A stretch of DNA of 40,989 nucleotides, from the NCBI GenBank assembly GCA_022843705.1, contig JALHND010000013.1, positions 1 through 40,989 of the forward strand, given 5' to 3'. The position numbers were made by a program, and so were the translations under genes. The stretch is from Burkholderiales bacterium (lineage in GTDB: Bacteria > Pseudomonadota > Gammaproteobacteria > Burkholderiales > SG8-41). The notes beneath the pieces are model-generated. The model had not been told where the DNA came from. It did not search any database and saw only the letters and a list, made by a program, of their open reading frames with translations. Of this stretch, positions 22,845-30,600 are shown one piece after another; the stretch's first letter is position 1; every line of letters starts with the position of its first letter.

Positions 22845-23753
22845 ATGGACTACCGGCAGCTTGAAGTGTTCCGCGCGGTGGTGGACACCGGCTCGGCGAG
22901 TGCCGCGGCACGCCTGCTGGGCCTGTCCCAGCCCGCGGTGAGCCGCCAGATCGCGCAGCTCGAAGCAGGATTCGACATCGACCTTTTTGCCCGCGAGCGC
23001 GGCCGGCTGCTGCCGACGGCGCACGCGCTGGAACTGCATCGCGAGGTTGCCCATGCCTTCGAGGGCGTCGACCGGGTGCTCAATCTGGTCCGCAAGATGC
23101 GCGCCAACAATACCGGGATGCTGCGCATTGCCGCGCCCTACAGCTTCTGCGAGGTGCTGCTCCCGCGCATCATCGCGCGCCTCGCGCCGCAGCATGCAAA
23201 CCTGCGGTACGCCGTCGAACTCGGGAGTTACGAGGCCATTGCCGCGATGATTGCCAAACGCGAGGTCGATGTGGGCATTCTCAAGGAGCCCGTGGCGCAT
23301 GCGGGCATTTCGACGCTGCCGCTGGCGGAGAGTTCTGTCGCCTGCGCGCTGTCATCGAGCCACCGCCTGGGGCGCGCCCGGATCATCCGCGCGCGCGATC
23401 TGGCCGGCGAGCCGCTGGTCATGCTCGGGCGCAACGCGGCTTGGCTGCAGGAAGTCCGCGCGCTGCTGAGTCATGGCGGAAAAATGCCGACGGTCCGGCT
23501 GGAGACCCATGCGGTGGGAGCGGCCTGCGGATTTGCGGCCAACGGGCTCGGCATCGCGCTGGTGCCGGAACTGCTGGGCGCGCAGTTCATCAGCCGTGGC
23601 CTCGTGCTGCGCCCGCTCGAGACTCGCATCGAGCAGCGTTTTGCGGTCGGTTATCCCAAGGGCCTGCAGCGCGCCGGCCTGGTTGGCAAATTCACGCGTG
23701 CAGCGGCACAGGTGGCACAGGAGCTGATGCGCGAGGCGCGGCGCGCGTCATGA
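22845..23753 (+). CDS. LysR family transcriptional regulator
   Basis: A 302-residue regulator. The winged-helix domain (MDYRQLEVFRAVVDTGSASA, then LLGLSQPAVSRQIAQLE) is followed by a substrate-binding domain (MLRIAAPYSFCEVLLPRIIA, then VDVGILKEPV). GGGGGG lies before the ATG. Its divergent position suggests control of the amidohydrolase-Bug pair, as is usual for LysR proteins. The inducer is unknown. Confidence 0.92.
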   Translation: MDYRQLEVFRAVVDTGSASAAARLLGLSQPAVSRQIAQLEAGFDIDLFARERGRLLPTAHALELHREVAHAFEGVDRVLNLVRKMRANNTGMLRIAAPYSFCEVLLPRIIARLAPQHANLRYAVELGSYEAIAAMIAKREVDVGILKEPVAHAGISTLPLAESSVACALSSSHRLGRARIIRARDLAGEPLVMLGRNAAWLQEVRALLSHGGKMPTVRLETHAVGAACGFAANGLGIALVPELLGAQFISRGLVLRPLETRIEQRFAVGYPKGLQRAGLVGKFTRAAAQVAQELMREARRAS

Positions 23754-23762
23754 TGCAGCGGG

Positions 23763-24338
23763 TCAGGCCTTGCTGCTGGCGGCCAGTTCTTCCCGGGTAT
23801 TGATGTTGCGGAACGCGGCCTCATCCGCGAACTGCACTTCCACCACCTTCAGCTGTGAATACCAGAGGTCGATCTTGCGACCGCCGCTTTCGAGAAAGGC
23901 GGTCAGGCCCGGCAATACGGATTTGCGGCACAGGCTGAACACCGGATGTGGCTGGTCGCCGGTCTTGGCGACGGCGAGTTCGGCCTGATGGGTTTCCAGC
24001 GCGTTCTTCAATTGCGTCACCAGGTCCAGCGGCAGGAAGGGCGAGTCGCAGGGCGCGGTGACCACCAGCGGGTGCGCGGCTTCACTGAGGCCCCGGTGCA
24101 GGCCCGCGAGCGGACCCACAAAGCCGCCGATGGCATCGGGTATCACGCGATATCCGAGTGACTGGTACTGCTCAATATTCTGGTTGGCGTTGATCAGCAG
24201 TTCGTCGACCTGCGGCGCGAAACGTTCGATGACGTGCTGCGCCATCGGCTGGCCGCGCAACAGCTGCAGGCCCTTGTCGACGCCGCCCATGCGCCGGCCC
24301 TGGCCGCCGGCGAGGAGTATCCCGGTGATGCCGCTCAT
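23763..24338 (-). CDS. mobA: Molybdenum cofactor guanylyltransferase
   Basis: A 191-residue enzyme that links GMP to Mo-molybdopterin, giving the guanine dinucleotide cofactor used by formate dehydrogenases. It has the nucleotide-binding start ITGILLAGGQGRRMGGVDKG and the metal-site region TAPCDSPFLP. Its ATG overlaps the fdhD stop (ATGA), so moaA-fdhD-mobA is likely one leftward unit supporting the FDH encoded on the other strand. Confidence 0.93.
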   Translation of the reverse strand: MSGITGILLAGGQGRRMGGVDKGLQLLRGQPMAQHVIERFAPQVDELLINANQNIEQYQSLGYRVIPDAIGGFVGPLAGLHRGLSEAAHPLVVTAPCDSPFLPLDLVTQLKNALETHQAELAVAKTGDQPHPVFSLCRKSVLPGLTAFLESGGRKIDLWYSQLKVVEVQFADEAAFRNINTREELAASSKA

Positions 24339-25174
24339 GCCAGCATCGTCTGTGTCACCGGCTTCACGAAACGCTCGCGGCCGGTGAACAGCAGGTAGTG
24401 CTTGTTGACGGCGCGGCCGATCATCGTGATGCCGGTGCGCAGCGCGACGTCATGGCCCATCTGCGTGAGTCCCGACCGCGACACCAGGAAGGGGATGCGC
24501 ATCTGCGCGGCCTTGATCACCATTTCCGAGGTCAGGCGGCCTGTCGTGTAGAACACCTTGTCGGAGCCGTCGATGTCCTCCAGCCACATCAGGCCGGCGA
24601 TGGCATCCACGGCATTGTGGCGGCCGACGTCCTCGACGAAATGGAGGATTCCGGCGCTGTCACCGTTCACCGCCGCCAGCGCACAGCCGTGCACCGCACC
24701 GGCGCTCTTGTAGATGGTTTCGTGGCGGCGTACGGCGTCGAGCAGGGCGTAGAGGCCGGTTTCGCTCAAACGCACGTCGTCGCGCAGTTTGATTGAATCG
24801 ATTTCTTCCATCAGGTCGCCGAACACCGTGCCCTGGCCGCAGCCGGTGGTGACGGTGCGTTTGCCCATTTTTTTGCCGAGGCCGCGGATCGCCTTGCGCG
24901 TAGTTACGGCGGCGGATCCGGTTTCCCAATCGACCTGCACCGCGGCAATCTCATCGATGGATTTGACCAGCCGCTGGTTGCGCAGATAACCCAGCACCAG
25001 TGCTTCGGGGTTCTGGCCCAGGGTCATCAGCGTGACGATTTCGCGCTTGTCGATATAGATCGTCAGCGGGTGTTCGCCGGCGATGGGCGTGGCTTCGGCT
25101 TCGCCGCGCTCGTTGACCGATTCGACTTCGACGGTCAGCGGGCGGATGGCTTTTGTGATTTCGGGTTTGGGCAC
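24335..25174 (-). CDS. fdhD: Formate dehydrogenase accessory sulfurtransferase FdhD (one-Cys variant)
   Basis: A 279-residue FdhD homologue. In E. coli FdhD passes sulfur from IscS to the Mo cofactor of formate dehydrogenase through a CxxC loop. Here that loop reads VTTGCGQGTVFGD, with a single cysteine at residue 112 and Gly where the second Cys would be. The rest of the fold is present: EHPLTIYID, KSAGAVHGCALA, FVEDVGRHNAVDAIAG and FYTTGRLTSEMV. The start is GTG without a clear Shine-Dalgarno. It lies between moaA and mobA; the palindromic repeat at 25201 falls in its leader. Confidence 0.92.
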   Translation of the reverse strand: MPKPEITKAIRPLTVEVESVNERGEAEATPIAGEHPLTIYIDKREIVTLMTLGQNPEALVLGYLRNQRLVKSIDEIAAVQVDWETGSAAVTTRKAIRGLGKKMGKRTVTTGCGQGTVFGDLMEEIDSIKLRDDVRLSETGLYALLDAVRRHETIYKSAGAVHGCALAAVNGDSAGILHFVEDVGRHNAVDAIAGLMWLEDIDGSDKVFYTTGRLTSEMVIKAAQMRIPFLVSRSGLTQMGHDVALRTGITMIGRAVNKHYLLFTGRERFVKPVTQTMLA

Positions 25175-25200
25175 GGGGATAGGGCTAATGGCTTTTGTTG

Positions 25201-25243
25201 CCCCTCACCCTGACCCTCTCCCCGCAAGTCTGCGGGGAGAGGG
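25201..25243 (-). repeat. Palindromic intergenic repeat (REP-like), copy 2
   Basis: CCCCTCACCCTGA followed by a perfect 13-bp stem CCCTCTCCCCGCA/TGCGGGGAGAGGG (25214-25226 and 25231-25243) with loop AGTC. It is the inverted counterpart of the copy at 18851-18890. A partial copy, TGGGGGAGAGGG, follows at 25251-25262. Confidence 0.85.
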
Positions 25244-25270
25244 AATATTTTGGGGGAGAGGGAATCTGGG

Positions 25271-26305
25271 TTAGCCGCCGATGTAGGACATCTCGATTTT
25301 TTTCAGCGGCACGGTCTGCTGGCCGCGGATTTCGGAATAGCGGTCTTCGCGCGCGGTCCACACGCCGCCGATTGTCGCGAGCAGGGCTTCGTCGCTGGCA
25401 CCACTGCGCAGCAGCGTGCGCAGGTCGTGGCCGCTGGTGGCGAAGAGACAGGTGTAGAGCTGGCCTTCGGTGGAGATGCGGGCGCGGGTGCAGTCGCGGC
25501 AGAAGGCCTGGGTCACCGAGGCGATGACGCCGATCTCGCCGCTGCCGTCGGTGTAGCGCCAGCGTTCGGCGACTTCGCCGGTGTAATTCGGGTCGGCGGG
25601 CTCCAGCGGCAGTTCGCGGCTGATGATGTCGACGATTTCGCGTGCGCTGACGACGTCGTCCATGCGCCAGCCGTTGGTGGCGCCGACGTCCATGTATTCG
25701 ATGAAGCGCAGGATGTGGCCGCGTTCGCGGAAAAACTTCGCCATCGGCAGGATGCTGTGTTCGTTGACGCCGCGCTTGACAACCATGTTGACCTTGACCG
25801 GCTTGAAGCCGGCCGCGGCGGCGGCATCGATGCCTTCAATCACTTTCGCCACCGGGTAGTCGACGTCGTTCATTGCCTTGAACACGCTGTCATCGAGCGA
25901 GTCGAGGCTGACGGTGACGCGTTGCAGGCCTGCGGCGCGCAGGGCAACGGCTTTTTTGGCGAGCAGTGAGCCATTGGTGGTCAGTGTCAGGTCGAGGCCG
26001 GGGATCTCCGACAGCATCGCAATCAGTCGTTCGATGCCGCGGCGCACCAGCGGCTCGCCGCCGGTGAGGCGGATTTTTTCGATGCCGAGCTGCGTGAACA
26101 GCCGTGCCAGCCGCGTGATTTCCTCGAAGGACAGCAGCGCCGAACGTTCAAGGAACTGGTAGTCGGCGCCGAACTTCTCCTTCGGCATGCAGTAGACACA
26201 GCGGAAGTTGCAGCGGTCGGTCACCGAAATGCGCAGGTCGCGCAGCGGCCGGCGGAGGCGGTCACGCACGGCGGTGGCGGTGGATGCGGGGCTGGAGGCG
26301 GTCAT
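25271..26305 (-). CDS. moaA: GTP 3',8-cyclase MoaA
   Basis: A 344-residue radical-SAM enzyme that starts molybdopterin synthesis by cyclising GTP. The N-terminal cluster motif is CNFRCVYC (Cys32, 36, 39). The second cluster uses FCRDCTRAR and LYTC (Cys269, 272, 286). The C-terminal Gly-Gly (SYIGG), needed for activity in the family, is intact. The ATG at 26305 matches homologue length; the frame is open far upstream but lacks homology there. It is divergent from the FDH operon and precedes fdhD and mobA. Confidence 0.95.
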   Translation of the reverse strand: MTASSPASTATAVRDRLRRPLRDLRISVTDRCNFRCVYCMPKEKFGADYQFLERSALLSFEEITRLARLFTQLGIEKIRLTGGEPLVRRGIERLIAMLSEIPGLDLTLTTNGSLLAKKAVALRAAGLQRVTVSLDSLDDSVFKAMNDVDYPVAKVIEGIDAAAAAGFKPVKVNMVVKRGVNEHSILPMAKFFRERGHILRFIEYMDVGATNGWRMDDVVSAREIVDIISRELPLEPADPNYTGEVAERWRYTDGSGEIGVIASVTQAFCRDCTRARISTEGQLYTCLFATSGHDLRTLLRSGASDEALLATIGGVWTAREDRYSEIRGQQTVPLKKIEMSYIGG

Positions 26306-26440
26306 GGCTCGGGGCTCGGAACAGGGGCTGATTATGGCCGAGTCGAATCCCGCGGTGCAAGGATGACAACACTTGCAAATCAGGTATTTAGCTGCAGTGC
26401 AGGGTTGTATGGCCGCCGCTTCTCCCGCAGAATGGCTTTC

Positions 26441-26941
26441 ATGTCCGAATCCCCGACATCCGTGACGCAACGCCGGGCTGCTGCCGTGGTGATGGAGCGC
26501 ACGCCGCTGAACAACCGCTGGGCCAGCGAAAAATGGGAAGCCAAAAGCGTCCTGCCCGATCTCGACCCGGCTGCGCCGCCGCAGGTGCTGGCGGAGGATG
26601 CCGGCCGCCTGCAGATGCTGCATTCGGGATTGCAGATCACGCTGCAGCGTGACGAGGCGGAGGGGTATTACATGAACATCACCTCGCCGCAGCCCAAGGT
26701 GTTCGTGTTGTGGCGGATGGAGGACGACGTGGCGAAGCCGCAACTGCTGACCGTGAGTTACCACGAAGGATCGCGCTGGCTCGACAGCGGTGAGACCGTC
26801 GACGGCGTGCCGCTGCCGCTGGAACTGCTGCCCTGGATGGCGAAGTTCTGCGAGGAGCATTACAAGCCGGAGCCGCGCAAGAAGGCGAAATATGCGACCA
26901 GCAAGGACAAGGGACGCATGGGCAACTGGCGACCCGATTGA
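26441..26941 (+). CDS. DUF3305 protein of the formate dehydrogenase operon
   Basis: A soluble protein of about 166 residues without signal peptide or membrane segment. Family marks are [19 protein letters not shown] near the start, and FVLWRMEDD with a Lys/Arg-rich C-terminus ([13 protein letters not shown]). DUF3305 genes are found at the head of FDH clusters in Proteobacteria; the function is unknown. The start is uncertain (26441, 26432 or 26363), none with a strong ribosome-binding site. Its stop is 14 bases before the DUF3306 start. Confidence 0.8.
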   Translation: MSESPTSVTQRRAAAVVMERTPLNNRWASEKWEAKSVLPDLDPAAPPQVLAEDAGRLQMLHSGLQITLQRDEAEGYYMNITSPQPKVFVLWRMEDDVAKPQLLTVSYHEGSRWLDSGETVDGVPLPLELLPWMAKFCEEHYKPEPRKKAKYATSKDKGRMGNWRPD

Positions 26942-26955
26942 GATTCACGAGCACG

Positions 26956-27528
26956 ATGGCCGAGTCCGAACACAAACCCGCCGAGACCCCGGAAGAATTC
27001 CTCTCCCGCTGGTCGCGCCGCAAGCGTGATGCGCGCGAGGAGGCGCTGAAGCCGCCGGCACCGGTGACGCCGGCGACCGCGGAAGAGGCGCCCAAGTTGC
27101 CGCCGCTCGAGGAGCTGGGCATCGACTCCGATTACCGCGGTTTCCTGCATCCCAAGGTCGACGAGACCCTGCGCCGCGCGGCGCTGAAAAAAATGTTCAG
27201 CGATCCGCATTTCAACGTGATGGACGGGCTGGACGTCTATATCGACGATTATTCGATTTCCGATCCCTTGCCGGCCTCGATGCTGGCGGAACTGAAACAG
27301 GCGCAGAAAATCCTCGGCTGGGCGAAGGAATCGGATGAAGAGGCGCAGAAGCGGCGCGCGATGACGCCGCAGCAGGAGGTGGAGGCCGAGGCGGCAGCCG
27401 AAGCCGCGGCGCTGGCCGCACAGGAGGCGGAAGCCCTGCCGCCGGCGACGGCTGAGGATCCTGCGAAGCCTGCGCCACTGACGCAAAAAACGGACGACGA
27501 GCCCGGAGCGCCGCCGCAAACCGCGTAG
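26956..27528 (+). CDS. DUF3306 protein of the formate dehydrogenase operon
   Basis: A 190-residue protein. The conserved part (EEFLSRWSRRKRDAREE, then GIDSDYRGFLHPKVDETLRR and KKMFSDPHFNVMDGLDVYI) is followed by a low-complexity Ala/Glu/Pro tail of about 65 residues. There is no signal peptide. DUF3306 regularly follows DUF3305 in FDH operons, and no role is established. The ATG at 26956 is preferred to a TTG at 26938. Confidence 0.82.
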   Translation: MAESEHKPAETPEEFLSRWSRRKRDAREEALKPPAPVTPATAEEAPKLPPLEELGIDSDYRGFLHPKVDETLRRAALKKMFSDPHFNVMDGLDVYIDDYSISDPLPASMLAELKQAQKILGWAKESDEEAQKRRAMTPQQEVEAEAAAEAAALAAQEAEALPPATAEDPAKPAPLTQKTDDEPGAPPQTA

Positions 27529-27562
27529 ACTGCGCAGACTTTTTCTTTCCGGCGGATTCCCC

Positions 27563-29641
27563 ATGAGGCAAAAAACGCTGCTCTGCAACTGCAACAGGAC
27601 CATGACGGTCGACGGCAAGGTGATTGCCGGCGCGCTCGGCGGCGATGAATGGCCGCCGCTGCGCAGCGAACTCTGCCGCCACCATCTCGCCAGTTTCGAG
27701 GCGGCGGTGAAATCCGGCGACGATCTGCTGGTCGGCTGCACGCAGGAAGCACCGCTGTTCTCAGCCTTGCATGCGGAAATGGGCGGGCAGGGCACGATCC
27801 GTTTCGTCAACATCCGCGAGACCGCAGGCTGGTCCGAAGAGGGCGCGCAGGCGGCGCCGAAAATGGCGGCATTGCTCGCCGCGGCTGACCTGCCCGATTC
27901 CGAGCCGGTGCCGACGGTGAGTTATGAGGCCGGCAATGAACTGCTGATCATCGGCCCCGGCGCAGCGGCATTGCCCTGGGCGGAGCGGCTGGCGGGACAG
28001 TTCTCGGTGACAGTGCTGATGAGCGACGACGGGCGCGGCGCGGAACTGCCGGGTGAACGCCGTTACCCGGTGTTCTCGGGCAAGGTCAGCGCGCTGTCCG
28101 GTTACCTTGGCGCATTTACGGCCAGTTGGAAGCAGCGCAACCCCATTGATCTCGAAGCCTGCACTCGCTGCGGCGCCTGCATCGAGGCCTGTCCGGAGCA
28201 GGCGATCGACTTCAGTTTCCAGATCAACCTCGACAAATGCAAAAGCCACCGCAAGTGCGTGACGGCCTGCGGCACCGTGCAGGCGATCGATTTCGGCCGC
28301 GGCGAATCGCCGCGCGAAGACCGTTTCGACCTGGTGCTCGATCTCGACGATACGCCGAACGTCCGTACCGAGCAGCCGCCGCAGGGTTATTTCGCGCCGG
28401 GCCGCGATCCGCTGGAGCAGGCGCTGGCCGCGGGCAAACTGGCGCAGCTGACGGGCAGCTTCGAGAAACCGAAATTTTTCGTCTACCGCGAGAAGCTCTG
28501 CGCCCATGCGCGTTCTGGCATCACCGGCTGCACGCAGTGCATCGACGTCTGCTCGACCGGCGCGATCAGCAGCGTGCTGAAGGAGAACAGGGTCGTGGTC
28601 GAACCGCATCTGTGCATGGGCTGCGGCGGCTGCGCGACGGTATGTCCCTCGGGTGCGATGACTTATGCGTATCCGCGCGTCGCCGATACCGGCGCACGGC
28701 TGAAGGCGGCATTAAAGGCCTACCGCGCCGCGGGCGGGCGCAATCCGCGGCTGCTGTTCCACAACACCACTGACGGCCGCGAACTGCTGGCTCAACTGGC
28801 GCGCCGGGGCAGGGGACTGCCGGCGGACCTGATTCCCGTCGAAGTGTTGCATGTGGCCGCGATCGGCATCGACCTGGTGCTCGGTGCCATCGCGCTGGGC
28901 GCGGCGCAGGTGGTGGTGCTCGGCGCAGGTTCGGAAGCGGCGGCTTATGTCGAGGCCGGCGGACGGCAGGTCGCGCTGGCGCAGGAACTGCTCGCGGGAT
29001 TCGGCTACGAGGGCGAACGCGCCTGCTGGCTGCCGGTCGCCGACATGGCCGAGGCGGAGCGCCGGCTGTGGGCACTGCCGCGGCCCGCCGCTCTGCCCGA
29101 GGCCGGTTTCAACCTCGGTAACGACAAGCGCGGCACGCTGGATTTCGTGTTCGAGCACCTGCGCAGCCATGCACCGAAAAAGACCGATGCGATTGCACTG
29201 AAATCGGGCGCGCCCTACGGCAGCGTCGAAGTGAACAAGGAAAAATGCACCCTTTGCATGGCCTGCGTGGGGTCCTGTCCGGAGGGCGCACTGCTCGATT
29301 CCAAGGAAACGCCGGCCCTGCGCTTCCTCGAACAGAATTGCGTGCAATGCGGATTGTGCGTACGCACATGCCCCGAAGAGGCCTTGTCACTGCAACCGCG
29401 CCTGCTGTTGACGGGGCAGGCGAAGGCGGCCAGGACCCTCAACGAAGCCCAGGCCTTCAACTGCATCAAATGCGGAAAACCTTTTGGAACCAAGCAGATG
29501 GTGGACGGCATGTTGTCACGGCTGGGTCAGCACTCGATGTTTGCGGAGCCCGGCGCGCTGGACCGCATCAAGATGTGTGCGGACTGCCGCGTGGTTGACC
29601 TGCTGCAGAATTCGCGGCATGGCAACATAAATGATGTCTGA
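27563..29641 (+). CDS. Multi-cluster 4Fe-4S polyferredoxin of the formate dehydrogenase operon
   Basis: A 692-residue cytosolic iron-sulfur protein. It contains six cysteine groups of the 4Fe-4S type: 200/203/206/210, 226/232/236 (incomplete), 313/323/326/330, 351/354/357/361, 562/565/568/572 and 593/596/599/603. There are further pairs at the N-terminus (LLCNCN) and C-terminus (FNCIKCGK, MCADC). The Cys-poor centre (about 395-500) contains alternating hydrophobic stretches (AAIGIDLVLGAIALGAAQVV) and resembles the small hydrogenase/heterodisulfide-linked iron-sulfur fold, though this is tentative. It could pass electrons to or from formate dehydrogenase or serve maturation. No flavin motif is obvious. 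Confidence 0.85.
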   Translation: MRQKTLLCNCNRTMTVDGKVIAGALGGDEWPPLRSELCRHHLASFEAAVKSGDDLLVGCTQEAPLFSALHAEMGGQGTIRFVNIRETAGWSEEGAQAAPKMAALLAAADLPDSEPVPTVSYEAGNELLIIGPGAAALPWAERLAGQFSVTVLMSDDGRGAELPGERRYPVFSGKVSALSGYLGAFTASWKQRNPIDLEACTRCGACIEACPEQAIDFSFQINLDKCKSHRKCVTACGTVQAIDFGRGESPREDRFDLVLDLDDTPNVRTEQPPQGYFAPGRDPLEQALAAGKLAQLTGSFEKPKFFVYREKLCAHARSGITGCTQCIDVCSTGAISSVLKENRVVVEPHLCMGCGGCATVCPSGAMTYAYPRVADTGARLKAALKAYRAAGGRNPRLLFHNTTDGRELLAQLARRGRGLPADLIPVEVLHVAAIGIDLVLGAIALGAAQVVVLGAGSEAAAYVEAGGRQVALAQELLAGFGYEGERACWLPVADMAEAERRLWALPRPAALPEAGFNLGNDKRGTLDFVFEHLRSHAPKKTDAIALKSGAPYGSVEVNKEKCTLCMACVGSCPEGALLDSKETPALRFLEQNCVQCGLCVRTCPEEALSLQPRLLLTGQAKAARTLNEAQAFNCIKCGKPFGTKQMVDGMLSRLGQHSMFAEPGALDRIKMCADCRVVDLLQNSRHGNINDV

Positions 29642-29747
29642 AATGTCCTGATCATAACGGCCGTTTTTGGAGCGATGAAGGTGGAAGTTTGGAAAAAACG
29701 CACCTAAGATAGGCACTGTTTCACATATTGGCTGCGACGGCAGATTG

Positions 29748-30389
29748 ATGATTAGCGCGACGGCAACACCAGAACGGCAGACCGTGCATGCGTCCTCCGC
29801 AAGGGAGGGGGGTGACGGTATCCGCAGTGCGCTCTACGGCCTCCTGAGCCATCTCTTTTTCGCGGCACCCACCCCTGAACTGCTGCAACAGATCGCCGAT
29901 TCGCGCGACGTGATTGGCGATGCTGATGATGAGTTGCCACGCGCATGGCGGGCACTTGCGGATGCTGCACGGCAGGCCGATGCCGCAGCCATCCGCAGCG
30001 AATTCGACGAAGCTTTTGTCAGCACCGGGCGTCCGCCGGTATCGCTGTATGCCTCGAGCCACATGCAGGGGCGGCGCAAGGGCCATCTGCTGGCGGAACT
30101 GCGCGAAGACCTGCTGCGCCTGGGTTACCGGCGCGCCGACGAGGCGGTGGAATACGAGGACCATGTTTCCGCGCTGTGCGACGTGATGCGCGGGCTGATC
30201 GTTGATGATGCCGCGCCGGAGGCTTCATTTGCCGCGCAGCAGGCGTTTTTCCGCAGCTATCTCGCGCCCTGGTTCACGGCACTGTGCGCAGCGCTGGACG
30301 GCGCCGGTCAGATTTCGTTTTACCGCAATGTTTCCCGCTTTGCCGCCGCTTTTTTTGCCCACGAATCCGACTATTTCGAGCTTGCCTGA
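29748..30389 (+). CDS. TorD/DmsD-like molybdoenzyme chaperone
   Basis: A 213-residue all-helical protein with the family pattern: RSALYGLLSHLFFAAPTPEL at the start, EFDEAFVSTG.PPVSLYASSH with GRRKGHLLAELRED, and YEDHVSALCDVMRGLI. Such chaperones bind Tat signal peptides of molybdoenzymes, here most likely the FDH catalytic subunit two genes on. The ATG at 29748 directly follows a TTG. A gap of 106 bases separates it from the ferredoxin gene. Confidence 0.85.
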   Translation: MISATATPERQTVHASSAREGGDGIRSALYGLLSHLFFAAPTPELLQQIADSRDVIGDADDELPRAWRALADAARQADAAAIRSEFDEAFVSTGRPPVSLYASSHMQGRRKGHLLAELREDLLRLGYRRADEAVEYEDHVSALCDVMRGLIVDDAAPEASFAAQQAFFRSYLAPWFTALCAALDGAGQISFYRNVSRFAAAFFAHESDYFELA

Positions 30390-30401
30390 AGGAGGAACAA
30401 C

Positions 30402-30590
30402 ATGAGCACCCAATTGAGCCGCAGAAAGTTTCTCGTCGCCGCCAGTGCCGGCGGTGTTGCAGCCGCCGCCGTGGTCGCCACCAGGACAGCCGGCGAAGCG
30501 GCCCCGGAGGACAAGCAGGCGGCGAAGCAGGGCAAGGGTTACCAGCTGACGGCGCATGTCCGCCGTTATTACGAAACCACCAAGGTCTGA
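30402..30590 (+). CDS. Small Tat-signal protein of the FDH region
   Basis: A 62-residue peptide with a twin-arginine signal (SRRKFLVAASAGGVAAAAVV) and a short polar remainder ending YQLTAHVRRYYETTKV. It matches the known class of 'formate dehydrogenase region TAT target' proteins encoded just before FDH alpha subunits. After cleavage only about 30 residues would reach the periplasm. A strong GAAGGAGG precedes the ATG. Function is unknown; a structural or assembly role in the FDH complex is an inference. Confidence 0.85.
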   Translation: MSTQLSRRKFLVAASAGGVAAAAVVATRTAGEAAPEDKQAAKQGKGYQLTAHVRRYYETTKV

Positions 30591-30600
30591 GGAGCGCGCC

